A DNA stretch of 64,000 nt from Leptolyngbya sp. FACHB-60 (GTDB lineage Bacteria > Cyanobacteriota > Cyanobacteriia > Phormidesmidales > Phormidesmidaceae): NCBI RefSeq assembly GCF_014695775.1, contig NZ_JACJOX010000058.1, positions 175,244-239,243 on the forward strand, read 5' to 3'. The stretch's first letter is position 1. Every line of letters begins with the position of its first letter. Positions 7,754 through 16,425 of the stretch are shown here, piece by piece. The position numbers were made by a program, and so were the translations under genes. The notes under the pieces were generated by a model, which saw only the letters and a program-made list of their open reading frames with translations, did no database searches and was not told where the DNA came from.

Positions 7754-8947
7754 GCCTTGGGTATTGGTTTTAAGCGGGGTGGGCACCCAGGCGAAGGGGT
7801 AAACGTATTCGTCAATGGCGGTTAGGGGAGACAGTGCTGTGCCATCGGGGTGAACGCGATGCAGCACCTGGGTACCTAGGGGATCGTCTGGCGGGGTGGC
7901 CGTAAACGCAATCCAATTGCCATCAGGGGACCACTGGCTGTCGAGGATGTTTTGCAGGGGCTGATCTGTCAAAGCCGTAAATTCTTGGCTAACTAGATCC
8001 ATGCGAAACAAGGTTTGTCGACCGGCTTGAGCCCCCGATGCGAAGGCAAGTTGCTGACTGTTGGGAGCCCAGCTGAGGGCGTCGTAGAAACCAGGTCGGG
8101 TGAGGGCTTGGGTTTCCCCGGTGTTGACGTTGACTAGAGCAATGATTTCTTGATTGCTGAGGGGTGGATTGTGGGGCCGATAGTGGGCGATGTAGCGCCC
8201 GTCAGGGGACCACAGCACAACACTGCGGTAGATTTGGAAGTTGGCTTCGGGCGTCAGCACGCGGCGATCGCCCCCGTCAGCCCTCACCACATTGAGCCGC
8301 TGAAAGGGATAGTTGCCCTCGTAAAAGGCTAGCTGGGTGCCATCCGGGGACCAGGCCAAAGGGCTCCCGGCAGCTCCGTAGATGCCGGGGGTTTGGGTGA
8401 CGCGGCGAGGGCGGCTACCATCCAGCCCGACGACGAAGATATGTTGGCCGGTCACATAGGCGATCTGGCTGCCATCTGGCGCTAAGAAAACGTCTGACTC
8501 TGGACTGTCAGGCAAGGAATTAAAGGCTGTCACCTCTCCAGTGGGGCGACTGAGGAAGAGATCTAGCTCAGCGGGCGCACCGGCCGTAGGAGCGGGGCAG
8601 CGCTGCTTAATGACCAGGGTTTCGCTATCGAGCTGCCAGGTCAAATCAATCGTGGGCGGTCGTTGACAGTCGCTAGAAAATACTAGTTTGGGGGAGGCTG
8701 CACCCGGCTCAACCCGATAGACCTCGCCGTAGTTTTGAACGATGGCTAGCTGTTCGCCGCTGGGAGACCAGGCTAGGGCGTTGAAGGGGCGATCGCCCTC
8801 GGGTAGTAGGGCTTCGCGATCGCCACTGTCGGGCTCCAGACGAAACAGCCCGTTGGGGGTGGCAAAGGACAAATCTGCCGCTGGCGCTGCTGTGATGGCA
8901 AACGCCACAATTGCGGTGGTGAATACGGCCACAGAAGGTTGAATCAC
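7736..8947 (-). CDS. Exported TolB-like beta-propeller (PD40 repeat) protein
   Basis: A protein of about 403 residues made of WD40-like/PD40 repeats with recurring blocks such as LAWSPDGTQLAF, VLWSPDGRYIAH and SQWSPDGNWIAF. GTG at 8945-8947 follows AAGGA at 9 bases and starts a clear signal peptide (hydrophobic stretch then PAAD), so the protein is probably periplasmic. The longer ORF back to 9043 lacks such a signal. Propellers of this kind bind proteins or glycans; the partner is unknown. No Pal or Tol genes lie next to it, so calling it TolB would be an over-reach. Confidence 0.8.
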   Translation of the reverse strand: MIQPSVAVFTTAIVAFAITAAPAADLSFATPNGLFRLEPDSGDREALLPEGDRPFNALAWSPSGEQLAIVQNYGEVYRVEPGAASPKLVFSSDCQRPPTIDLTWQLDSETLVIKQRCPAPTAGAPAELDLFLSRPTGEVTAFNSLPDSPESDVFLAPDGSQIAYVTGQHIFVVGLDGSRPRRVTQTPGIYGAAGSPLAWSPDGTQLAFYEGNYPFQRLNVVRADGGDRRVLTPEANFQIYRSVVLWSPDGRYIAHYRPHNPPLSNQEIIALVNVNTGETQALTRPGFYDALSWAPNSQQLAFASGAQAGRQTLFRMDLVSQEFTALTDQPLQNILDSQWSPDGNWIAFTATPPDDPLGTQVLHRVHPDGTALSPLTAIDEYVYPFAWVPTPLKTNTQGLNETP

Positions 8948-9153
8948 GGTTTCACATCCTTGAGCGTTCCCTTCGTCATCATAGCTATGGGCTGGGGCTT
9001 GGAACCAGCTTTTAGAATCGCACCGGGCGATCATCCCCAGCATCGGTTAGTTTCTAAGATGCCAGAGGTCATTGATTGTTGGGTTGTCGGCCCTGTCACC
9101 CTGGGACAAGCTAGGCGGGCGCTGACTCCGGTGCTGTATTTATTCGCCCGCTC

Positions 9154-10017
9154 ATGAACGTCATCAGCCTATTTTTCATTTTTTTAATTCTCTCCTCCCT
9201 TCAGCCAGCGATTCAGCGGCGGATTGTTGAGTCGCGTCGGGTCAATGCCATTCGCAATTTAGAGCAGCAGCGCGGCAGCCGAGTGATTTTGTTGATTCAC
9301 CGCCAGGAGTCGATCAGCCTGCTAGGCATTCCCATCTCGCGGTTTATTAATATTGAAGACTCGGAGCAAATTTTGCGGGCCATTCGCCTTACCCCCGCCA
9401 ACGTGCCCATTGACTTGATTTTGCATACTCCTGGTGGGCTAGTGCTGGCCACCGAGCAAATTGCCCGGGCATTGCTTCGCCACGGGGCTAAGGTAACGGT
9501 GTTTATTCCCCACTACGCCATGAGTGGTGGCACGATGCTGGCCATGGCCGCCGACGAAATTGTGATGGATGAAAATGCAGTGCTGGGGCCAGTGGATCCT
9601 CAGTTGGGCAATGTGGCGGCGGCCAGCATTCTTACGGTGCTAGAGGCGAAACCACCTGAGAAAATGGACGACCAAACTCTGGTGACGGCAGATCTAGCCC
9701 GCAAAGCAATTAACCAGGTGCAGCGATTTGTGCGCGCCCTCCTAGAAGACTCAACTCCGCGGCAGAAGGTTGACCCGGCCAACATTGACAAAATCATCGA
9801 TCGCCTCACCACCGGCCAGGTCACGCACGACTACCCAATTGCGGTGGAAGAGGCAACCGACATGGGGCTGCCCGTGACCGTGGGCTTACCCCTAGAGATC
9901 TACAGCCTGATGGATCTCTATCCCCAGCCGATGATGGGCCGACCAACGGTGCAATACATTCCGCTGCCCTACCAGAGCCCGTCGTCGCTGCCGGCTGGGC
10001 AAGGGCGACCCCAGTAG
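9154..10017 (+). CDS. SDH-family (ClpP/SppA-fold) membrane serine protease
   Basis: A 287-residue protein with an N-terminal membrane helix (about 3-20) and a ClpP-like crotonase-fold domain of the DUF114/SDH_sah family. Visible are LILHTPGGLVLATEQIA (oxyanion region), the nucleophile serine in HYAMSGGTMLAMAADEI, and VLGPVDPQLG. By analogy with SppA and archaeal homologues it cleaves peptides at the membrane. After residue 165 comes a helical region with charged residues and a proline-rich tail. It stands alone on the plus strand. Confidence 0.82.
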   Translation: MNVISLFFIFLILSSLQPAIQRRIVESRRVNAIRNLEQQRGSRVILLIHRQESISLLGIPISRFINIEDSEQILRAIRLTPANVPIDLILHTPGGLVLATEQIARALLRHGAKVTVFIPHYAMSGGTMLAMAADEIVMDENAVLGPVDPQLGNVAAASILTVLEAKPPEKMDDQTLVTADLARKAINQVQRFVRALLEDSTPRQKVDPANIDKIIDRLTTGQVTHDYPIAVEEATDMGLPVTVGLPLEIYSLMDLYPQPMMGRPTVQYIPLPYQSPSSLPAGQGRPQ

Positions 10018-10045
10018 GAGTCGGTTGGATGCCTGGGTGTCGGAC

Positions 10046-11125
10046 TTATCTATTGAGGTAATTGACGATAGCTGTGGCGATCTGATGGTTGCCGTCTTTA
10101 GCGAGAGATTTGGTAGTGCGGGCTGGGTCGAAGGGCTGGGTTAAAAAGGCCCAGTCGCCGTCAAAAAAATCGGCGGGGGTGAGAACTCGATGCCAACTAT
10201 AGTCTTGCAGGCCGTTGACGAGAATGGGGCCTTCTGCAAAGTCTTCTCGGGTGATAGTGATAATGGGCAAATCTAGGCGGCAGGCTTCAGAGAAGGTGCT
10301 GAACCCTGGCTTGGAGACTATCCGGCTGCACAGGGGCATGACATCCACTGGGCGGTAGCCCTGCCTAGGCACCTTAAACAGATTGGGCAAGGCGGGGGCG
10401 TCTTGTTCAAAGGTGAGAAACTGCCAGTCGGGGAACTGGGTGAGGCGATCGTAGGGAATGGCCTGGAGGCTTAACCCGCCGAAGGTCAGTAAAACTGTGC
10501 GTTCTTTGGGATGAGACAGGTTCCACTGTGCCCTTAATTCGTCAGCCCCGTAGCGTGGGGTGCCTCCGGTTAGCCCGGTGTCTTCTACCAGGGGGAAGGC
10601 GGCCATCGGTTCGTGGAAGGGCAGGCGGAAGAGGCGATCGCACTCACCAAAACACCCCCCTATCCAGCTAGCGATCTGCTCAAACTCGGAGCCAAAGCCT
10701 CGGTAGATAAAATCCCAGCCAAAGTTGCTGACCATCCAGCAGGGAATGTCGGCGGCGTGGGCGATCGCCGTAGCCAGCGGTGGAATATCAGCCACCACCA
10801 GGTTCACCCCGCGCTGCTTGAGGTAGGCGACCTCATCGGCCACAGTTTCTTGCTGATGAGCCTGGATATCCTGAAGCTTGGCCAGCGTAGCCGGTAGGTC
10901 CATGGTGAGACTATCGGGCTGAATCACGCCAATATCAAAGGCTACCGGACGATACTCATAGGGCATTGGCAGGTATTCATCGAGCAGCCATTGGGGAGCG
11001 GTAGTGGCCAGCACCAAATCCACCTCGGGCTGTAGCGCTTTGACCGCAGCAGCAATAGAGGCAGCACGGGTGGCATGGCCAAAGCCGTGATTAGTAATCG
11101 CCACGTAGATCACAGGGCGGGGCAT
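10046..11125 (-). CDS. GT-B fold glycosyltransferase-like protein
   Basis: A 359-residue MurG-like glycosyltransferase. The N-terminus ITNHGFGHATRAASIA is the glycine/histidine loop typical of GT-B enzymes that scan for UDP-sugars, and the C-terminal half holds VSKPGFSTFSEAC and ITREDFAEGPIL, equivalent to the nucleotide-sugar site. The acceptor is unknown. ATG 11123-11125 follows AGAGGA at good spacing, and six upstream in-frame residues are discarded. It lies downstream of ftsH, but the terminator at 11146-11173 separates them. Confidence 0.75.
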   Translation of the reverse strand: MPRPVIYVAITNHGFGHATRAASIAAAVKALQPEVDLVLATTAPQWLLDEYLPMPYEYRPVAFDIGVIQPDSLTMDLPATLAKLQDIQAHQQETVADEVAYLKQRGVNLVVADIPPLATAIAHAADIPCWMVSNFGWDFIYRGFGSEFEQIASWIGGCFGECDRLFRLPFHEPMAAFPLVEDTGLTGGTPRYGADELRAQWNLSHPKERTVLLTFGGLSLQAIPYDRLTQFPDWQFLTFEQDAPALPNLFKVPRQGYRPVDVMPLCSRIVSKPGFSTFSEACRLDLPIITITREDFAEGPILVNGLQDYSWHRVLTPADFFDGDWAFLTQPFDPARTTKSLAKDGNHQIATAIVNYLNR

Positions 11126-11145
11126 AGACAAATTCCTCTCCAACT

Positions 11146-11173
11146 AAAAAGGCTCGTCCCTAGGGACGAGCCT
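11146..11173 (-). terminator. Intrinsic terminator of ftsH
   Basis: Perfect 11-base inverted repeat GGCTCGTCCC-TA-GGGACGAGCC (11151-11172) followed on the minus strand by UUUUU. It lies 24 bases after the ftsH stop codon. Confidence 0.88.
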
Positions 11174-11196
11174 CAATCATCTCAACAGCTTAGACC

Positions 11197-13083
11197 CTAG
11201 AGCTGGGGCACAAACTGCTGTTTGTCGGGCACCACCGTGTACTCAGAGACAATCTGACGCAGTTCTTCGCCGTCGATGGTTTCGCGCTCGACCAGCAGAT
11301 CGACTAGGCGATCGATCAGGGCGCGGTGGTCTTGCATAATGCGCTTGGCATTGGTGTAGCAGTGGTCAACGATGGTGCGCACCTGGCCGTCGATGCGAGA
11401 CGACACTTCCTCAGAATATTCTGAGCGAGAGAGCCAGTCGCGACCGAGGAACACCTCGCCCTGAGAGCTTTCGAGGGACAGCGGCCCCAGGTCGGACATA
11501 CCAAATCGAGTGACCATTTGCCGAGCCATGTTGCTCACCTGTTGAAGGTCGTTGCCGGCCCCTGTAGTGACTTCGGCATCGCCAAAGATGACATCCTCAG
11601 CGGCGCGACCGCCCAGTGCCCCTGTAATTCGAGCCAGAATCTGAGCCCGAGAAATCAGCATCTGCTCTTCACTGGGGGTAAACCAGGTGAGACCCTGGGC
11701 CTGACCACGAGGAATCAGGGTGACTTTTTGTACCGGGTCGTGGTCTTTGACCAGGGTGCCAACGATCGCATGACCAATCTCGTGGTAAGCAATCAGCCGC
11801 TTGCTCTTGCTGTCGACTAGGGGGGTGCCCTCCATGCCGGCGATGACGCGGTCAACGGCATCGTCTACCTCGGCCATGGTCATGCCCTCTTTGCGGCGGC
11901 GAGCGGTGAGAATGGCGGCCTCGTTGAGCAGGTTGGCCAGGTCAGCCCCGGTAAAGCCGGGGGTGCGACGGGCGATCTGCTCCAGAGAAATGTCTTCGGC
12001 CAGCTTCTTGTTGCGGGCGTGAACTTCGAGGATTTCAATGCGGCCTTTGATGTCTGGCGGATCGACCATCACCTGACGGTCAAAGCGACCGGGGCGCAGC
12101 AGAGCTGAGTCGAGCACGTCTGCCCGGTTGGTGGCGGCGATGATGATGATGCCGGTGTTGCCCTCGAAACCATCCATCTCGGTGAGCAACTGGTTGAGGG
12201 TCTGCTCACGCTCATCGTTACCGCCGCCGATACCTGCACCCCGCTGCCGACCGACGGCGTCAATCTCATCGATAAAGATGATGCAGGGGGCGTTTTCTTT
12301 GGCCTTCTTAAACAGGTCGCGCACGCGGGAGGCCCCCACGCCGACGAACATTTCGACAAACTCAGAACCGGAGATGCTGAAGAAGGGCACGCCGGCTTCG
12401 CCTGCGATCGCCTTAGCCAACAGAGTTTTACCAGTACCGGGAGGGCCCACCAGCAGCACACCCTTAGGAATGCGCGCCCCAATGGCGGTAAAGCGCTCGG
12501 GCTTCTTCAAGAAGGTAACGACCTCCTCCAGTTCTTCCTTGGCTTCGTCGATACCGGCCACGTCATCGAACATGACGCCGGTCTTGGCTTCCATCATGAA
12601 GCGGGCCTTAGACTTACCAAAGCTCATCGCCTGGCCCGGGCCACCCATGGCACCGTTGGAGCGGCGGAACAAAAAGAACAGACCGCCAATCAGCAGCAGC
12701 GGAAACAGCAAATTGCCCAGGGCACCCACCAGAGCGCCGTCGTTGCGCGGGGGGTGAGAGTCGAGGCTGATGTTGGCCGTGCGCAGACGGCTCACCAGGT
12801 CGGGGGAGTTGCCCGGCAGGTCGACCCGCCAGCGCATGACGCGGTTGTCTAAGTCGGGGTCAACGGCTTCAACAATGGCTGTTCTACCGCCGTCGTAGAG
12901 ATCTACTGCTGTCACCCGCCCGGCATCGAGATAGTCGAGAAAGCGACCGTAGGTGAGGCGGGTGTTGGCCGTGTTGCGACCCATATCGGCCGGAGCCGAC
13001 GAAAATGCTCCTTGCCACAAGAAAAACCCTATTACCAGCAGGGGCAGGGTCCACAGTAAGGCTACTCGCCACGAAAATTTCAT
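11197..13083 (-). CDS. ftsH: ATP-dependent zinc metalloprotease FtsH (FtsH2-type)
   Basis: Membrane-bound AAA+ protease of 628 residues. TM1 at about 8-25, a lumenal/periplasmic segment, TM2 at about 121-140, Walker A GPPGTGKT at 213-220, Walker B IFIDEID near 270, second region of homology around 320-336, zinc site HEIGH at 434-438. The N-terminus MKFSWRVALLW and the C-terminus ending QFVPQL resemble Synechocystis FtsH2 (Slr0228) as I remember it. That subunit works with FtsH3 in thylakoids to remove damaged D1 from photosystem II, so that role is inferred here. The gene is monocistronic, with its own terminator. Confidence 0.95.
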   Translation of the reverse strand: MKFSWRVALLWTLPLLVIGFFLWQGAFSSAPADMGRNTANTRLTYGRFLDYLDAGRVTAVDLYDGGRTAIVEAVDPDLDNRVMRWRVDLPGNSPDLVSRLRTANISLDSHPPRNDGALVGALGNLLFPLLLIGGLFFLFRRSNGAMGGPGQAMSFGKSKARFMMEAKTGVMFDDVAGIDEAKEELEEVVTFLKKPERFTAIGARIPKGVLLVGPPGTGKTLLAKAIAGEAGVPFFSISGSEFVEMFVGVGASRVRDLFKKAKENAPCIIFIDEIDAVGRQRGAGIGGGNDEREQTLNQLLTEMDGFEGNTGIIIIAATNRADVLDSALLRPGRFDRQVMVDPPDIKGRIEILEVHARNKKLAEDISLEQIARRTPGFTGADLANLLNEAAILTARRRKEGMTMAEVDDAVDRVIAGMEGTPLVDSKSKRLIAYHEIGHAIVGTLVKDHDPVQKVTLIPRGQAQGLTWFTPSEEQMLISRAQILARITGALGGRAAEDVIFGDAEVTTGAGNDLQQVSNMARQMVTRFGMSDLGPLSLESSQGEVFLGRDWLSRSEYSEEVSSRIDGQVRTIVDHCYTNAKRIMQDHRALIDRLVDLLVERETIDGEELRQIVSEYTVVPDKQQFVPQL

Positions 13084-13406
13084 ACCTATGGCCTCTATTG
13101 ACTAACGTGCACAGTGTTAACGGATGTCCAGTTAACGGATGGTGACCGAGTTTGGCCCTACGTTTATCATGCCTGGGAACGGGTGTTACCGGGGTTGGCG
13201 GGGCGGAACCTCGAATCGCGAAAAGAAATATGAGATAAATCTTTACTTAATGTAACGTAAGCCACGGGACTCGGGCAAATCCTCAATTAAATTGATTGTC
13301 CCGGGACCACTAACCTTGAGGTGCGTAGCGTCGGCCAGGCTTCTCCTCTATTGTTACTTTAACTGGTTATCGGTTGAGAAATGTTTAGCGGCCGAGGAGC
13401 CCTGCG
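13084..13406. other. Divergent intergenic region of ftsH and the MFS gene
   Basis: About 320 bases between two divergent genes, so it must hold both promoters. A GC/AT symmetric stretch near 13274-13306 (GGGAC ... CAATTAAATTG ... GTCCC) is an imperfect dyad that could be an operator. AT-rich sequence near 13229-13255 is a likely promoter zone. No small gene is seen. Confidence 0.4.
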
Positions 13407-14610
13407 ATGAAACCCCGTCATCCCGAGACGTTGGGGGTGAAAGCTACCCTCCTGCTGGTCAGCACCCTGACGGTTATGGCGGGGGCTACGATCGCCCCCT
13501 CGCTCCCGGCCATGCGATCGCACTTTGCCGAGGTGCCCAACGCCGACTACTGGGTGAGGCTGGTACTGACGGTGCCAGCCCTGTTTATCGCTCTGGGTGC
13601 CCCGATCGCAGGCACGATTATCGATCGCTTTGGGCGCAAGCGCTGGCTGGCGCTGTCGGTGTTTGCCTACGGTCTGGCCGGAAGTTCGGGCTTTTTCCTA
13701 AACGATATTGGGTGGATTTTGGTCGGGCGGCTGGTGCTGGGCCTGAGCGTGGCGGGCATTATGACCACCGCTACCACACTGGTTGCCGACTATTATCTGG
13801 GCGCTGCCCGAGCCCAGTTTTTGGGGGTGCAGGCCGCGTTTATGGCACTGGGCGGCGTTCTGTTTCTTACCTTGGGTGGCTACCTGGCCGATATTAGCTG
13901 GCGGTTTCCGTTCTTGATCTATATGACAGCCTGGCTGATGCTGCCGCTGGTGCTGCTGGTGCTGCCCGAGCCGGTGCGGGTCAGCCGCGCTGAGGCACAG
14001 GCACTGGCTGCGGCCAACCCTGAACCCGTCCCGTGGGTGTTGCTGTTCACGACCTTTGCGATCGCCCTGCTGACGCAAATCGTGTTTTACATGATTCCGG
14101 TGCAGCTGCCGTTCTATTTGCAGCAGCTGAGTGGTGCCAATGGGTCGCAGAGCGGACTCGCGATTGCCCTGGCCACCCTAGCCGCTGCTAGCAGCTCGCT
14201 CAGCTACCAAAAACTCAAGGCGCGGTTCCACCTTTACCGCGCTCTACGCGCTGGCCTTTGGGCTGATGGGGGTGGGCTACCTGGTGATCAGCCAGGCGTC
14301 GAGCTATGGAGGAGTGTTGGTGGGGCTGGCGATCGCGGGCCTAGGCCTGGGCCTCTTTACCCCCAATATGACCGTTTGCCTCACGTCGTCGACCCCAGCG
14401 GCCCTGCGAGGACGGATTTTGGGCGGTCTCACCACCAGCTTTTTCTTTGGTCAGTTTGTATCGCCGCTGGTGAGCCAGCCCCTCAGCCAGCAGCTGGGTT
14501 TAGCCGCTACCTATGGTCTGGCTGGGGGCCTCATGCTGCTGCTGGGAGCCATTACCTTGGGTGTAATGGCCCGCTGGCGAAGGCTAGCTCAGCGCCAGCG
14601 CCCCCTTTAG
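13407..14610 (+). pseudogene. MFS transporter, interrupted by a +1 frameshift
   Basis: Major facilitator protein of about 400 residues split over two frames. Frame one (from ATG 13407 behind GAGGAG) gives helices 1-8, with the MFS loop motif IDRFGRKRW near residue 75. After KARF (codon 14226-14228) the frame turns to arginine-rich nonsense. Dropping one C of the CC at 14228-14229 restores TFTALYALAFGLMG and helices 9-12 up to the stop at 14610. No other defect is visible, so this is a recent mutation or a sequence error. Substrate unknown; efflux of small molecules is usual for such 12-helix proteins. The 3' end overlaps gltX by 27 bases. Confidence 0.8.
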
Positions 14611-16026
14611 ACGCGGTACATCAAAGCCACGCTGGCGCAGAATTAGCCACGATTCCATCAGGTCTGGCCCTTGAAGGGCACCCATGAGAGCGGCCCGCAT
14701 CGATTTCATCACCAGCCCTTTCTTCACGCCCTGGGCCTTGGTGACCTCATCCACCAAAACTTTGAGTTCGTCAATCGTGGCTGGAGATTTCTCGGTGAGC
14801 CCCGTCAAAATGCCCTCCAGCACAGCAGATACGCCATCGAGCTGCACCTGGGCCTTGGCGTCGTCAGCGAACTCGACGGTTTCGGTGAAGAAAAAGCGGC
14901 TTTGCTCCACAACGTCTGTTAGCCGAGTGAGGCTAGGGCCGAGCATCGCCATCATTGGCAGCAGCCAGCTTTGGTCGGCCTCAGCGTCAACGGCATAGCC
15001 AGCCTCTTGAAGGTAGGGTAGCGCTAGCTCTAGCAGGGTGGCAGGCTCCATGATGTGGAGGTACTGACTGTTGAGCCAGTCGAGCTTATCCCAGTCGAAC
15101 TTGGCCCCGGCTTTGTTGACGCGATCGAAGCTGAACTGTTTGGCGGCTTCGGCCAGGGTGAACTGTTCGGTGGCGTCGGGGGCTGACCAACCCAGCAGGG
15201 TCATGTAGTTGACCAGGGCCGGAGCCACAAAGCCCATTTTTTGGAAATCAGAAATGGAGGTAACGCCGTCACGCTTGGAGAGCTTCTGCCCGGTCTGGTT
15301 GAGAATGAGCGGCGCGTGGGCAAAGGCGGGCACGGCGGCTTCGAGGGCTTCGTAGAGCAGAATTTGCTTGGCGGTGTTGGCAATGTGGTCTTCGCCACGA
15401 ATGACGTGGGTGATGGCCATGTCAATGTCGTCAACCACGACGGCCAGGTTGTAGAGGGGCTGGCCAATGGTTGTGACTGAGGAGGCGCGAGCGACGACCA
15501 TGTCGCCGCCCAGGTCGCTGGCCTGCCAGGTTACAGGGCCGCGCACCATGTCGTTCCAGGTGATGGTGCGGCTATCGTCAATTTTAAAGCGAATCACTGC
15601 TGAGCGGCCCTCTGCCTCAAAGGCGGCCTGCTGGTCGGGAGTGAGATCGCGGTGGCGGTTGTCGTAGCGGGGGGCATGGCCCCTAGCCTTTTGCGTCTCG
15701 CGCATGGCGTCTAGCTCGTCGGGGGTGTCGTAGGCGCGGTAGGCGAGGCCCTTGTCGAGCAGAGTTTGAATAGCCTGGCGGTAGAGGTCGAGCCGCTGGG
15801 ACTGAAAGAAGGGTCCTTCGTCCCACTCCATGCCGAGCCACTTGAGGCCGGCGAGAATGTTGTCGGTGAATTCTGGTTTGGATCGCTCTTCGTCGGTGTC
15901 TTCGATGCGGAGAATGAACTGGCCGCCTTCGTGGCGGGCAAATAGCCAGTTGAACACAGCGGTGCGGGCAGTACCAATGTGCAGAGTTCCCGTGGGGCTG
16001 GGGGCAAGGCGAACGCGGACGGTCAT
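14584..16026 (-). CDS. gltX: Glutamyl-tRNA synthetase
   Basis: Class I aminoacyl-tRNA synthetase of 480 residues that charges tRNA-Glu. In cyanobacteria this enzyme also charges tRNA-Gln before amidation, and supplies Glu-tRNA for tetrapyrrole synthesis through HemA. The HIGH motif appears as HIGT (16-19) after RLAPSPTG, and the KMSKS motif as KLSKRDG. The C-terminal anticodon-binding helix bundle is complete. ATG at 16024-16026 is the only sensible start. It converges with the MFS gene. Confidence 0.96.
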   Translation of the reverse strand: MTVRVRLAPSPTGTLHIGTARTAVFNWLFARHEGGQFILRIEDTDEERSKPEFTDNILAGLKWLGMEWDEGPFFQSQRLDLYRQAIQTLLDKGLAYRAYDTPDELDAMRETQKARGHAPRYDNRHRDLTPDQQAAFEAEGRSAVIRFKIDDSRTITWNDMVRGPVTWQASDLGGDMVVARASSVTTIGQPLYNLAVVVDDIDMAITHVIRGEDHIANTAKQILLYEALEAAVPAFAHAPLILNQTGQKLSKRDGVTSISDFQKMGFVAPALVNYMTLLGWSAPDATEQFTLAEAAKQFSFDRVNKAGAKFDWDKLDWLNSQYLHIMEPATLLELALPYLQEAGYAVDAEADQSWLLPMMAMLGPSLTRLTDVVEQSRFFFTETVEFADDAKAQVQLDGVSAVLEGILTGLTEKSPATIDELKVLVDEVTKAQGVKKGLVMKSMRAALMGALQGPDLMESWLILRQRGFDVPRLKGALALS

Positions 16027-16404
16027 GGGGTTTCCTGCACTCTCGACAAAGGTTTCTTGACAGTCTCCTATTTTAGGGGGTGGGGCGATCGCATTGAGGA
16101 TGGGATCCTAAATTTCGGCAATGGGTGAGGCGCGGCGCACAACTTTGGGCGAAAGCCAGATTTACCGCTGGGGCCATTTCGCTGGCCCCAGACCCCCGTC
16201 GACAAGGACGTTCCGTCGTCGTTGACCTCACGGAAAGGATCGGCTGATCATCGGTTTAAACTTCGGTTTTGCTAGTGAACCTGTAGGCGACATTCAATCC
16301 TAAGGTTCTTAGCCCCTATCTGCTTTTTGCCGTCATGCTCTCCCATCTCCCCATCTTCCTAATCTCCCCTATCTTCCTCACCTTCCTCATCTCTCTTCAC
16401 CTAC
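16027..16404. other. Intergenic region with hairpin and polypyrimidine repeat
   Basis: It includes the gltX promoter. A perfect 8-base hairpin CTGGGGCC/GGCCCCAG sits at 16168-16191 without a U-run. From 16336 a C/T-rich tract of repeated CTCCCCATC-like units leads into the 3' end of the amidase gene. A plus-strand ORF through this tract is only a translation of the repeat and is not a gene. Confidence 0.55.
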
Positions 16405-16425
16405 TCACTCCCCTGCCCCTGTCTG
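16336..16425 (+). repeat. Dispersed polypyrimidine repeat, copy A
   Basis: Degenerate tandem of 6-8 base C/T units (CTCCCATC, CTCCCCATC, TTCCTCATC). It extends into the final codons of the amidase gene. Similar tracts occur near 32853, 47786, 56053 and 57240. Confidence 0.6.

Noticed and set aside
13292..13897. Plus-strand ORF of 201 codons overlapping the MFS gene
   Set aside because: Out-of-frame shadow of the transporter; glycine/arginine-rich without structure.
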